Below, one piece after another: positions 23,170 to 31,759 of a stretch of DNA of 44,522 nt (position 1 is the stretch's first letter; each line of letters opens with the position of its first letter). The position numbers were made by a program, and so were the translations under genes. Origin of the DNA: Candidatus Omnitrophota bacterium (GTDB taxonomy: Bacteria > Omnitrophota > Gorgyraeia > Zapsychrales > Zapsychraceae); assembly GCA_018812705.1 (NCBI GenBank), contig JAHJCZ010000056.1, positions 1 through 44,522 on the forward strand. The letters are read 5' to 3'. Below the pieces are notes generated by a model. It saw only the letters and a program-made list of their open reading frames with translations. It was not told the origin of the DNA and ran no database searches.

Positions 23170-24975
23170 TTACGTTCTTAAAAATTGCTTGCTTAAAAAT
23201 TCTTCGGAAAGTTCAATTACTGTGGGGCGTCCGTGTGGACATGTAAAAGGGTCAAGGCAGTTTAGTAGGCTGCTTCGCAAGAATTCTATCTCCAGCTCTG
23301 CAAGTTTAGCTCCTGTCATTACAGAGGCGCGACATGCTCGCCTTGCCATTGCTTCATGATCAAATTTATCCAGTTCACCGCCTGCGAGAATTTCCTGCGC
23401 ACATCTTTCAGGATTTTTTAATAAAGCAGGATAAGTGTGAATAGCGATTGTTTCATTGTCGATCTTAGTGCTGGAAAATCCGAGTATTTCAAGTTTTTCA
23501 CTTGATCCTTCCCATGCATTGATCTCTTGTGGTGTTAGGCTGATCATGAAAGGTGTTAAAAGGTGCTGTACAGCAACAGTTCCCTTTTGCATTTGTGTTA
23601 TTAATGCCTCAAATGTAATTCTTTCAGCGGCAGCGTGCTGATCGATCATGAGGATCGAATCACTTGTCTCAAAAAGAAGATACTTATTAATAAACGTGCC
23701 TAAATAATTGGCATTTTGGAGCCTGTTGTGCAAAGTATTTATTTTTTGCTCAAACAGTTCTTTGGTCACATTTGAGAAAAATTCGTTTTGTTTATTCACG
23801 GGAACATGCGCTTGTGTAGATTTCTTTTCTGTTTGCAGGAATTCAGAGCCATTATCATCCTTTTTTGGCGAAAAATAAAGTGGCCTGTTTTGAGATTCAT
23901 CCAGAATCTGTTGTCTGTCGTCTGTTGTCTGCTGTCTGTATCCTGTAGTTTGTTTGATTCCCCCTTTGGTCATCAATGCATTCTCAAACGCAATGCGAAG
24001 AGCTGAACAAATCACTTGTTCATCTTTGATCTTAACCTCACGTTTTGAAGGATGGATATTAACATCAATTTCAGAAGGTGGTATTTCGAGAAAAACAGCA
24101 AACATCCCAAAACTGTTAGGAGGCAAGACAAGTCGCAAAACATTGTTCAAGTGAAAGCTTATTTGCTTGCTTGCGACCGGACGGTCATTTACGAAAATAT
24201 ATTGAAGGTCCCTTCGGGTTCTTGAGATGTTAATGTTCCCAAGGATCATTTTTGCGCTTATGTTCTTATCGGCAAGAATGCATTCTGTTTCGATCAAATG
24301 AGAACCGTTAAGGTTTAAAATGTCTGCAATCCTTGTTTTTGTATTAACACAAGGGGCAAGGTCAATTAATGTTTTGCCCTGGTGTGTTAGTAGAAAGCGT
24401 TTCTCTTTGTTCAAAATAGTGTAAGGAATAAAAATATCTAAAATTTTATTTATTTCAGTAGTATTGGATTTTAAAAATTTCTTTCTTGCTGGCGTGTTAA
24501 AGAACAGCTCTTTAACCTCGATCTCTGTGCCAGTTTGATTAAAGCTGCAAGGTCGAAGTTTTAAATGCTTTGAACCCTGCACATGTATCTCCCAACCGGC
24601 ATTTGCGATAGAGGCAGGGACATTCTGCTCGTGATTTGTTCTCAACAAAACATCAGAGATCGCGGCAATACTATAAAGAGCTTCACCTCTGAAACCTAGG
24701 GTATTAATAGCAAACAGGTCGTCTGCTTGGCTGATCTTGCTTGTTGCATGCCTTAAAAAGATCTTTTGAAGGTCGTCTTTTTCAATGCCGCAGCCATTGT
24801 CTTTAATATGTATCAAGGCTTTTCCTGCGTCTTTCAGATGTAATTCGATCTGTGTTGCACCTGCATCAAGCGCGTTTTCGAGTAATTCCTTGATGACAGA
24901 GGCAGGCCTTTCAATGACTTCGCCTGCCGCTATCTTGCTTATTATTTCGGGGGAAAGAATATTTACTTTAGGCAT
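23170..24975 (-). CDS. mutL: DNA mismatch repair protein MutL
   Basis: This protein has 601 residues. The N-terminal GHKL ATPase has ENALDAGATQI, DNGCGI and the ATSKI...TLGFRGEAL lid, followed by the transducer domain. After a linker (about 330-420) comes the C-terminal endonuclease domain with DQHAAAER at 445-452 and ACRASVM and CPHGRP near the end. The DQHAxxERxxxE motif indicates the nicking type of MutL, so the organism probably uses a MutH-independent pathway. It lies 4 nt downstream of mutS in the same operon and has no obvious ribosome site, suggesting translational coupling. The linker codons include seven 7-bp tandem units. Confidence 0.95.
   Translation of the reverse strand: MPKVNILSPEIISKIAAGEVIERPASVIKELLENALDAGATQIELHLKDAGKALIHIKDNGCGIEKDDLQKIFLRHATSKISQADDLFAINTLGFRGEALYSIAAISDVLLRTNHEQNVPASIANAGWEIHVQGSKHLKLRPCSFNQTGTEIEVKELFFNTPARKKFLKSNTTEINKILDIFIPYTILNKEKRFLLTHQGKTLIDLAPCVNTKTRIADILNLNGSHLIETECILADKNISAKMILGNINISRTRRDLQYIFVNDRPVASKQISFHLNNVLRLVLPPNSFGMFAVFLEIPPSEIDVNIHPSKREVKIKDEQVICSALRIAFENALMTKGGIKQTTGYRQQTTDDRQQILDESQNRPLYFSPKKDDNGSEFLQTEKKSTQAHVPVNKQNEFFSNVTKELFEQKINTLHNRLQNANYLGTFINKYLLFETSDSILMIDQHAAAERITFEALITQMQKGTVAVQHLLTPFMISLTPQEINAWEGSSEKLEILGFSSTKIDNETIAIHTYPALLKNPERCAQEILAGGELDKFDHEAMARRACRASVMTGAKLAELEIEFLRSSLLNCLDPFTCPHGRPTVIELSEEFLSKQFLRT
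23905..23953 (-). repeat. Seven 7-bp tandem units in the mutL linker
   Basis: On the + strand the units read AATCTGT, TGTCTGT, CGTCTGT, TGTCTGC, TGTCTGT, ATCCTGT, AGTTTGT. They encode Gln/Thr/Arg/Asp-rich residues about 342-358 of MutL. Because 7 is not a multiple of 3, gain or loss of one unit would shift the frame before the endonuclease domain. Confidence 0.8.
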
Positions 24976-24979
24976 AATT

Positions 24980-27550
24980 TTATGACACTTTTTCTTTTAG
25001 TATGTTAATTTGATTTAATGCTTCAATAGGTGTTAAATTGTTAATGTCTATTGCTCTGATTATGGCTGCAACTTCTTCAGCTATCGGGTCAAAAATAGGA
25101 GCAGATGAGAAGAAATCGATTTGATTGCCCGCGCCATCTTTGGGCTTTTGCTCAGAAGCCAATGTTGATTTCAGGTCAGCTTTGAGCTCAAGCTGGGTCA
25201 GGATACGTCGAGCACGTTTTATTACTTTTTCAGGTATGCCTGCAAGCTTGGCAACATAGATACCGTAAGAGTCGTCTGTTGAGCCAGGGATGATCTTATG
25301 CAGGAAGATTACTTCGTCTTCCCATTCTTTAACAGCAACATTGTAATTTTTGATCCCTTGGCGTTCATCGGCTAAAGCAGTCAGTTCATGAAAATGTGTT
25401 GCGAACAAAGTTCTAGCTTTTGTATTTGAAAGATGTTCAGCAAGTGCCCAGGCAAGGCTTAATCCGTCGTATGTGCTAGTACCGCGACCGATCTCATCTA
25501 GAATTATCAAACTTCTGTCAGTCAGGTTATTCAAAATGTCTGCTGTTTCATTCATCTCGACCATAAAGGTGCTTTGTCCTTTTGAAATGTCATCGTGAGC
25601 ACCTATTCTTGTAAATATCTTATCAACAAGCCCGATAGTTGCTTTTTGGGCAGGGATAAAACTTCCTGCTTGCGCCATTATTACAAGTATTGCTGTTTGT
25701 CGGATGTAGGTGGATTTTCCTGCCATATTAGGACCTGTCAAAATTATCAGGTGATTATCTTCGCAATTAAGAAATGTGTCGTTAGCAATAAATGTTTCAG
25801 TTGAAGTTATTTCTACGACAGGGTGGCGGCCTTCCTGGATAAAAAGTGTTGTGTCCTCAGAAATCGTTGGGGCGATGTATTTGGGTGACTGAGCGAGAAC
25901 GCTTAAGGAATAAATGCAGTCAAGTATTGCGATCGCCTCGCAGAATTCGTGTAATTTGAGAGAGTTATTCAAGATCTCCTGATGTATCTCTTTTAGGATC
26001 GTGTTCTCAATGCTTAAGATCTTGTCTTGTGCTGTCAGGATCTTCTCCTCGTATTCTTTTAGCTCAGGCGTAATGAACCTCTCGGCATTAACCAGTGTTT
26101 GCTTGCGAATAAAGTCTTGCGGCACGAGATGCATATTTGTTTTAGTGACTTCCAGGTAATACCCGAATACTTTGTTAAAGCCAATTTTTAGAGAGTTGAT
26201 CTTAGTTCTCTCAATTTCTCTTTTCTGAAGCTCGGCTAACCATTTGCGCCCATTATTCTGAATATCCCTGAGCGAATCAAGCTCTTTGTTGTAGCCTTCC
26301 TTGATGATCTTACCTTCGGGCTTAGATAGAGGGACGTCTTCATTGATGGTTTTGCATAAGTATTCTCTAAGCTCGGGAAGATCTTGAAGGTAGAACAAGG
26401 TATTTGTTTTCGCAAATTGTTCAATGGACATTTGGATATCGGGAAGCAGTTCCAAAGTATTTCTTACGCTCAAGAAATCTTTTGCGTGGATATATCCGCA
26501 GCTAAGTCGTGAAATATTCTTTTCTAGGTCTGTGATCTTATTTAGAGAGGCCTTCAAAATTTTTGTTTTTTCGGGATCATCCAATAAAAGCTGAATTGCC
26601 TTTTGGCGTTCTGTAATGGATTTAATATTCTTAAGAGGATGATGTATCCATGAGCTGAATTTTCTTTTTCCTAATGGAGTAAGAGTGTGATCGATCGTCT
26701 TTATTAATGTAGAGAGCTCGAGCCCGTTTAATGCCGCTGGTGAAATAAAAACAAAATCACTGTCGTGATAAAGGGATACTTTGTCGATATGCCTTAGAGG
26801 CTGCTTGTTCATCTGTTGAAGGTAATCAAGAAGTGCGCCAACGCTTGAAGCCGCAGATGGGAGAGCTTCAATACCGAATCCACAAAGATTCTTGATATTA
26901 AAATGTTTGCAAAGGCAGTCGCGTGCTATCTCAAAAGAAAAAGAAAAGTCCTGAAAAGGGCTCAAGGTTATGTTCTTTGACTTTAAAACAGGATCTTTGA
27001 ACAATTCCTTAATACTGTCATCATAGCTTTGAGGGAAAATACATTCGTAAATCGGGAGTTTTGCTATAAGTTCGTGTAATGCATTCTTGTCTTTTGGATA
27101 TTGGTTTGTCTGGATCTCTCCGGTAGTTGGATCACAAAAAGCAACCCCAATTGTTTTGCCATTTGGGCTTAGACAAAGCAGGTATCTTGAATCAGTTGAG
27201 TTTTCATCTAAATAAGTGCCAGAAGTAATGATCCTAGTAATATCCCGCTTAACAATTCCTTTTGCCTGGGCAGGGTCTTCCATTTGTTCACAAATAGCAA
27301 CCTTGTGGCCTGCCTTCACTAAGCGTGCGATGTAATTCTCTGCAGCGTGGTGAGGAAATCCGCACATTGGTATCTTACTGCCGGCGCCTTTGCCTCTTGA
27401 TGTTAAAACAATGTCAAGTTTCTTCGAAACGATCCTTGCATCTTCAAAGAACATTTCATAGAAATCACCTAAGCGAAAAAGGAGAATACTATCCTGATTC
27501 TTGGCTTTAATAGCATTGTATTGTTTAAGCATTGGGGTCGTTGTTTCCAT
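24980..27550 (-). CDS. mutS: DNA mismatch repair protein MutS
   Basis: 856 residues from the ATG at 27550. The frame stays open upstream to 27688, but family members begin with TPMLKQY...LLFRLGDFYEMF. The upstream extension also covers a palindrome and the promoter, so 27550 is the start. The mismatch-recognition Phe-x-Glu is in GDFYEMF, the connector and lever/clamp regions are helical, and the ATPase has GPNMAGKST (606-614) and DEIGRGTSTYDG. The C-terminal tail of about 60 residues is as in typical bacterial MutS1. It recognises mispairs and recruits MutL, encoded 4 nt downstream. Confidence 0.95.
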   Translation of the reverse strand: METTTPMLKQYNAIKAKNQDSILLFRLGDFYEMFFEDARIVSKKLDIVLTSRGKGAGSKIPMCGFPHHAAENYIARLVKAGHKVAICEQMEDPAQAKGIVKRDITRIITSGTYLDENSTDSRYLLCLSPNGKTIGVAFCDPTTGEIQTNQYPKDKNALHELIAKLPIYECIFPQSYDDSIKELFKDPVLKSKNITLSPFQDFSFSFEIARDCLCKHFNIKNLCGFGIEALPSAASSVGALLDYLQQMNKQPLRHIDKVSLYHDSDFVFISPAALNGLELSTLIKTIDHTLTPLGKRKFSSWIHHPLKNIKSITERQKAIQLLLDDPEKTKILKASLNKITDLEKNISRLSCGYIHAKDFLSVRNTLELLPDIQMSIEQFAKTNTLFYLQDLPELREYLCKTINEDVPLSKPEGKIIKEGYNKELDSLRDIQNNGRKWLAELQKREIERTKINSLKIGFNKVFGYYLEVTKTNMHLVPQDFIRKQTLVNAERFITPELKEYEEKILTAQDKILSIENTILKEIHQEILNNSLKLHEFCEAIAILDCIYSLSVLAQSPKYIAPTISEDTTLFIQEGRHPVVEITSTETFIANDTFLNCEDNHLIILTGPNMAGKSTYIRQTAILVIMAQAGSFIPAQKATIGLVDKIFTRIGAHDDISKGQSTFMVEMNETADILNNLTDRSLIILDEIGRGTSTYDGLSLAWALAEHLSNTKARTLFATHFHELTALADERQGIKNYNVAVKEWEDEVIFLHKIIPGSTDDSYGIYVAKLAGIPEKVIKRARRILTQLELKADLKSTLASEQKPKDGAGNQIDFFSSAPIFDPIAEEVAAIIRAIDINNLTPIEALNQINILKEKVS

Positions 27551-27559
27551 TGGGACAAT

Positions 27560-27588
27560 AGAATACCATAATGAAAAAAATGGGTCAA
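27560..27588 (-). promoter_or_regulatory. mutS promoter, nearly leaderless
   Basis: On the minus strand TTGACC (27588-27583), a 17-bp spacer and TATTCT (27565-27560) form a good sigma-70 promoter. Transcription would start about 3 nt before the mutS ATG at 27550, leaving no room for a Shine-Dalgarno sequence. Confidence 0.55.
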
Positions 27589-27592
27589 ATGG

Positions 27593-27638
27593 AATTAGGG
27601 ACAAACTCTTTTTGCCTAAAAAGAGTCTGTCCCTAATT
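27593..27638. repeat. 46-bp palindromic element (21-bp arms)
   Basis: Arms 27593-27613 and 27618-27638 are complementary over 21 bp with one G-T pair and a 4-nt GCCT loop. The outer part AATTAGGGACA/TGTCCCTAATT resembles REP-type elements mobilised by REP-associated tyrosine transposases, by my recollection of such repeats. It lies upstream of the mutS promoter. Confidence 0.6.
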
Positions 27639-27727
27639 GCCCGTCCGATTTCATGATTCCGCAGGCATTTTTGTTCAATGAATCTCATTGAAGCATTTAG
27701 ATTCGTTGGTGATGAAAATGCCCTATT

Positions 27728-27755
27728 AGAGCCAAACCTTTCCAGGTTTAGCTCT
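27728..27755. other. Inverted repeat in the mutS / coiled-coil gene intergenic region
   Basis: 12-nt arms (27728-27739 and 27744-27755) around TTCC, with one mismatch. It is not followed by a T tract. The role is unknown; it lies between divergent promoters. Confidence 0.4.
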
Positions 27756-27786
27756 TACTTGTCACTCGCATAAACGGATGGTATAC

Positions 27787-27815
27787 TTGCCTGGTGTGAA
27801 AGATATATATATAGA
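27787..27815 (+). promoter_or_regulatory. Candidate promoter of the coiled-coil protein gene
   Basis: TTGCCT (27787-27792) and TATAGA (27810-27815) have 17-bp spacing. The leader would contain a small hairpin (CGAGTC 27835-27840 / GACTCG 27846-27851) just before the ribosome site GAGGAGAGG (27863-27871). Confidence 0.45.
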
Positions 27816-27876
27816 TAGTTATCTTTATATTAGACGAGTCATTTCGACTCGCGAAAAAAAATGAGGAGAGGAAAGA

Positions 27877-29022
27877 ATGAAAAGAAAAAATTCAGTTTAC
27901 ATTTGTGCTTTATTGTCTCTTTTTCTTTGTTTTTGTATGCCAAAGGTATCATTTGCAAGGGACAATCGTTCGCCGGATGACTTTATAGTAGAAACAGGCG
28001 AACATTATTTGAGACAAGGAGATGCAGAAACAGCGATCCATGAATTCTCAAAAGCTTTGATGATTAATCCGGATAATGAAAAAGCTAGGGAATATCTTAA
28101 AATGACAGGTATGAAGAGTGGATTATATCCGGGAGTGGTTGGATACGAAGCTCATTATGGTGAATTAAATCGCCACATTGAAGATTATAAATACCAAGTT
28201 CTTAATTTGCAGACTGAAAAGAATAAATTAAGAGGTAAATTTTTAGACCTTATGAATGAAAAGAAAAGGCTTTATGAATCAAATTTAGCCAAGTCAAATC
28301 GAATTATTTCTTTAGAGCAAAAGATAGACACTATTAAAAAACAACTTTATCAGAGAGAGTCAGTAATAAGAAGCCAAGAGTGGAAAGATAAAGTTGAAAT
28401 GAATGAGGTTGAGGCCTTAGTTTCTCAGAGAAACAGATTCTTAAAAGAAGAGGTGTTAAGGCAAAAGAGTGAACTGGATGCCTTAAAGAATATTTTGGAT
28501 GAAAAAGATGAAGATTTATCAGACATTCAAGAAAGATTTGCTGAAGTTGTAAGTGCTTCAAAGGAAGGTCAAGTTGCGCTGGGGTCATTCGGTCAATTTA
28601 AAGATAAAGCTTATCATGTTAATCGCAGGCAGGACAGAATGATCCACGTGATGGAAGATGTTATGCAGTACAGTGATGGTCATTTGGTAGATGCAAAAGA
28701 TACTCTTGTAAAAAAGGAAGTGGATCTTGCTCAAAATCAGGAAGCAAGGATGGCAAGGTTAGATGATTCTATTTATTTGGCTGATACAGTGGTTAAGCAA
28801 CAGGATGAAATAGATACAAGAGATAATTTTGTAAGAAATCAAAGAGATAGCGTATTGAACTTAGCTGACAGGATGAAAAACAAAGATAAAATGATCGATG
28901 TGCAGAATAAGCATATTCTAGAGATCGAAACAGAGCTGAAAAAAGCAAAAGAAGAGATTTCTGAGCTCCAGAAAGAAAAAATGGAGATTTTAAAGGCTAA
29001 AGGCATTACAAAAGGAAATTAA
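27877..29022 (+). CDS. Secreted coiled-coil protein with N-terminal TPR
   Basis: 381 residues. A signal peptide (KRK, then a hydrophobic core to about residue 27) probably ends at VSFA before RDNRS; no lipobox is evident. One TPR-like helical pair follows (HYLRQGDAETAIHEFSKAL, about 45-75). From about 100 to the end the sequence is almost entirely charged heptad-type coiled coil (LNLQTEKNKLRGKF, EIETELKKAKEEISELQKEK). It is probably a periplasmic rod or scaffold. I do not recognise a named family. It has its own promoter and precedes pseudopilin and glycosylation genes in the same direction. Confidence 0.8.
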   Translation: MKRKNSVYICALLSLFLCFCMPKVSFARDNRSPDDFIVETGEHYLRQGDAETAIHEFSKALMINPDNEKAREYLKMTGMKSGLYPGVVGYEAHYGELNRHIEDYKYQVLNLQTEKNKLRGKFLDLMNEKKRLYESNLAKSNRIISLEQKIDTIKKQLYQRESVIRSQEWKDKVEMNEVEALVSQRNRFLKEEVLRQKSELDALKNILDEKDEDLSDIQERFAEVVSASKEGQVALGSFGQFKDKAYHVNRRQDRMIHVMEDVMQYSDGHLVDAKDTLVKKEVDLAQNQEARMARLDDSIYLADTVVKQQDEIDTRDNFVRNQRDSVLNLADRMKNKDKMIDVQNKHILEIETELKKAKEEISELQKEKMEILKAKGITKGN

Positions 29023-29103
29023 TTAATTTGTTTTTGCTGGAGAGTTTATTTGTTTTCTGTAGTATTATTAATACAGGAAAAAAACAATAAATAAGGACAT
29101 TCA

Positions 29104-29553
29104 ATGTCTATTGGCAAAAATAAAAAATGTTATGGTTTTACTCTTGCAGAGATAACTGTTGTTATTGTTATAATAGGCTTTATGGCTGCATTAGCCTTGC
29201 CAAGATTAAGTGCATTTTCTCGAAAGATCAAGAACCAAGAAGCGGAAATGGTTTTGCTGCATATTTATGATGCTCAAATAGACTACAATAGAGAAGTCGG
29301 GAATTATGCCAATAATGTTGCCAGCCTTGCTGAAGTATCTGTACCTGCCTTGAAAGGTTTTAAAGACTTAACAATTTCAGATAGTAGTACAATTGCCTGT
29401 GCCGCAGGCACGAACACAGCAGAGCTTTATTTGGCGAGGTTTACAGCAAATGATGATTCCTACATGATCTATGTTTTAGAAAATAATGCAAGAATGGTGT
29501 GCACTCCATGTGATAGCGTGATTTGCACGAGCGGCGGTTATCAAACTTGGTAG
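29104..29553 (+). CDS. Type IV pilin-like / pseudopilin protein 1
   Basis: 149 residues with a short basic leader (MSIGKNKKCYG) and the prepilin peptidase site G|FTLAEITVVIVIIGFMA, with Glu at +5 and a hydrophobic helix to about residue 35. The C-terminal globular part has four cysteines (IACAAG, VCTPCDSVICTS), probably disulphide-linked. Ribosome site AAGGA (29092-29096). It could be a minor pilin or a type II secretion pseudopilin. No secretion ATPase or secretin lies nearby, so the machinery is elsewhere. A TMTC-like glycosyltransferase follows and a second pseudopilin lies beyond it. Confidence 0.85.
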   Translation: MSIGKNKKCYGFTLAEITVVIVIIGFMAALALPRLSAFSRKIKNQEAEMVLLHIYDAQIDYNREVGNYANNVASLAEVSVPALKGFKDLTISDSSTIACAAGTNTAELYLARFTANDDSYMIYVLENNARMVCTPCDSVICTSGGYQTW

Positions 29554-29578
29554 TAAAAATCTTTTCATTAAATTATTA

Positions 29579-31216
29579 ATGTATTCAAGCATAAAGAAAT
29601 TGATCTTAAGCCCTTTCGCCTATTTGTTTTTGATAGTCGTTGGGCTTTTGCTTTATTGTAAGACCTTTGCTTTTGATCTGGTCTTTTTAGATGATAATGT
29701 TTGGATATTAGATTATAAATGGTTCTTTCAAGATACCGCCAATGCACTCAAGATCTTTACGGGCCCGGATTTTATATCGCAAGTATTTTATCGCCCTATC
29801 TTGAATCTGACCTTTTTTCTTGATGCGCGATTTTCGCAAGGGTCAATCCTCTCCTATAGAATATCAAATATAATTTTACATTTAACGAATATATGTCTTC
29901 TTATGCATTTGTTGTGCAAATTAAAATATGGAAGGCAGAAGGCTTTTTGTTTTTCTTTATTATTTTCAGTTCACCCTGTTTTAACGCAGGCTGTGGCTTG
30001 GATACCTGGCAGGACAGATTCATTATTAGCTGTTTTTGTGTTGCTTTCATTTATCAACATGATCAGTTTTGTTGAAAAGGAAAAACGCCTTTATTTATTC
30101 CTTCATTGGTTATTTTTTATCTTTGCACTTTTAACGAAAGAGACCGCAGTAAGTTTTGCCCTATGTTGTTCTTTGTATCTTTGCGTGATCGCTGATAAAA
30201 GGCAAAGATCAAGAAGCTTTAAAACTCTGATCCCTTTGTGGATCGTTACGCTAGGGGTATGGTTTTTTGTCCGTTCAATTATTATTGATAAGAAAAGCGT
30301 GCATGATTTGGCAATGATCTTTAGCTCACTATTAAAGAATTCACCCTCTTTAATTACTTATTTAGGAAAAACAATATTACCGGTCAATTTATCTGTTCTT
30401 CCTGTAATCGAAGATACAAAGCTCGTTTATGGGCTAGTAGTGTTGTTTCTCTTTGTGGTGCTTTTGTTTCTTTCAAAGAAAAAGAGAATTAATTATGTTT
30501 TGTTCGGTTTTAGCTGGTTCATTCTTTTTCTTTTACCTGCGTTGGCGATCTCATTTATTACGCACGAGTATCGTTTATATTTGCCAATAATCGGGATTAT
30601 ATTTTTGATACTTGAGCTGGACATTGTTGATACTATTGGAAAGAAGCCTTTAATTGCTTCTGTTTTTGTTCTTTGCATTGCTGGAATATTTTCTGCCAGT
30701 ACTCTTTCTTATTGTGAAAATTATTCTGGCAGGGATGTGTTTTGGAGCAATGCGGTTGAGACTTCTCCACATTCGCCTTTGGCACAGAGGAATATGGGGG
30801 TTATGCTTCACTTTGAGGGAAGACTGGATGAAGCGGAAAAATTTTACAATAAGGCCTTAGAGCTAAATCAAAAAGAGCCTATGGTCAATAACAATTTAGG
30901 GTTGATATACTACGAACGAAAAGAGTTTGCTGCTGCTGAAAAGTTCTTTAAACGCGAGATCGAAATAGATCCATCATATGACAATGTTTATTACAATTTA
31001 GCAATTCTTTATTATCATATTGGTAATAAAGAAGAAGCATCAGAGATGTGGGAAAAAGCTTTTAAGCTTAATCCTAAGAACATTGAAGCCTGCAAAAACC
31101 TAGTTGCCCATTATTTTAATCAAAAAGATATAAAAAGAGCATTATTTTATGTAGAGCAATTAAGACAAAGAGGTGTTTTTGTCCCTGATGCATTGATGCA
31201 GGAAAACTCACAATAA
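29579..31216 (+). CDS. TMTC-like GT-C membrane glycosyltransferase with C-terminal TPRs
   Basis: 545 residues. About ten to eleven transmembrane helices cover 1-385. The first periplasmic loop has VFLDDNVWI, the acidic catalytic motif of GT-C enzymes, and FYRPILNLTFFLD. HPVLTQAVAWIPGRTDSLL is a hallmark of the TMTC/YfhO-like O-mannosyltransferase family. The C-terminal 405-530 contains three TPR units (LGLIYYERKEFAAAEKFF and neighbours) exposed on the periplasmic side. Such enzymes transfer a sugar from a polyprenyl-phosphate donor to protein Ser/Thr. The gene lies between two pseudopilin genes. Confidence 0.8.
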   Translation: MYSSIKKLILSPFAYLFLIVVGLLLYCKTFAFDLVFLDDNVWILDYKWFFQDTANALKIFTGPDFISQVFYRPILNLTFFLDARFSQGSILSYRISNIILHLTNICLLMHLLCKLKYGRQKAFCFSLLFSVHPVLTQAVAWIPGRTDSLLAVFVLLSFINMISFVEKEKRLYLFLHWLFFIFALLTKETAVSFALCCSLYLCVIADKRQRSRSFKTLIPLWIVTLGVWFFVRSIIIDKKSVHDLAMIFSSLLKNSPSLITYLGKTILPVNLSVLPVIEDTKLVYGLVVLFLFVVLLFLSKKKRINYVLFGFSWFILFLLPALAISFITHEYRLYLPIIGIIFLILELDIVDTIGKKPLIASVFVLCIAGIFSASTLSYCENYSGRDVFWSNAVETSPHSPLAQRNMGVMLHFEGRLDEAEKFYNKALELNQKEPMVNNNLGLIYYERKEFAAAEKFFKREIEIDPSYDNVYYNLAILYYHIGNKEEASEMWEKAFKLNPKNIEACKNLVAHYFNQKDIKRALFYVEQLRQRGVFVPDALMQENSQ

Positions 31217-31264
31217 AAAAGAGCCACAGTTCTTTTTTGTATTTAATGGTGTTTGTGTTACAAT
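31215..31264 (+). promoter_or_regulatory. Weak terminator and promoter before pseudopilin 2
   Basis: AAAAAAGA (31215-31222) pairs with TCTTTTTT (31231-31238), an 8-bp A/T stem ending in T residues that may terminate the TMTC-like gene. TTGTAT (31237-31242) and TACAAT (31259-31264), spaced 16 bp, form a candidate promoter for the next gene. Confidence 0.4.
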
Positions 31265-31289
31265 ACCACAAAACCGGGAGGCTATTACT

Positions 31290-31733
31290 ATGGAGTGTAA
31301 TATTAATAATAAAGCAGTTACTTTAATGGAGATCATTGTGGTTGTGGTTTTGATAGGCCTTATTGCAGCGTTTACTATCCCTGATTATAAGAAATCGCTT
31401 CAAAGGTCGGATGAGAAGGAAGCGATAAATAATCTAACAATGATATGGGAGGCAATGAAGATCTATCGTGTTAAGACAGGTGATTTTGTAATTCAGGATC
31501 TAGCTGGAGTTGCAGATATTAATAATACTTTAAGGACAAATATTATTGAGTCTAATATGGATTATTCATGCACTTATAATGCTGGCGCTAGTTTGCTGGT
31601 TTGCGATGCAGACAGTCCTGATGGATGGGGACTTCGTTTTCACACTTCATCAGGAGTTTTTTCAGGCGTTAACAGGGGTGTTGTTTTTTGTTACGGAGGG
31701 ACATGTCCAACATGTCAGGCAACGGGTTGTTAG
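31290..31733 (+). CDS. Type IV pilin-like / pseudopilin protein 2
   Basis: 147 residues. The leader MECNINNKA is followed by VTLMEIIVVVVLIGLIAAF. Glu is at +5 and the helix is typical, but the residue before the cut is Ala instead of Gly and the first mature residue is Val instead of Phe. Prepilin peptidases tolerate Ala at -1 in some pseudopilins. The C-terminal part is Cys-rich (CSCTY-like and CYGGTCPTC). Ribosome site GGGAGG is well placed. It shares the general layout of pseudopilin 1 but little sequence beyond the helix. Confidence 0.8.
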   Translation: MECNINNKAVTLMEIIVVVVLIGLIAAFTIPDYKKSLQRSDEKEAINNLTMIWEAMKIYRVKTGDFVIQDLAGVADINNTLRTNIIESNMDYSCTYNAGASLLVCDADSPDGWGLRFHTSSGVFSGVNRGVVFCYGGTCPTCQATGC

Positions 31734-31759
31734 TCAAATATAAATGAAAGGGAATTTTT

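Noticed and set aside
27551-27688. N-terminal extension of MutS by 46 residues
   Set aside because: It does not match the MutS family, and the DNA holds a promoter and a palindrome; the family start is the ATG at 27550.
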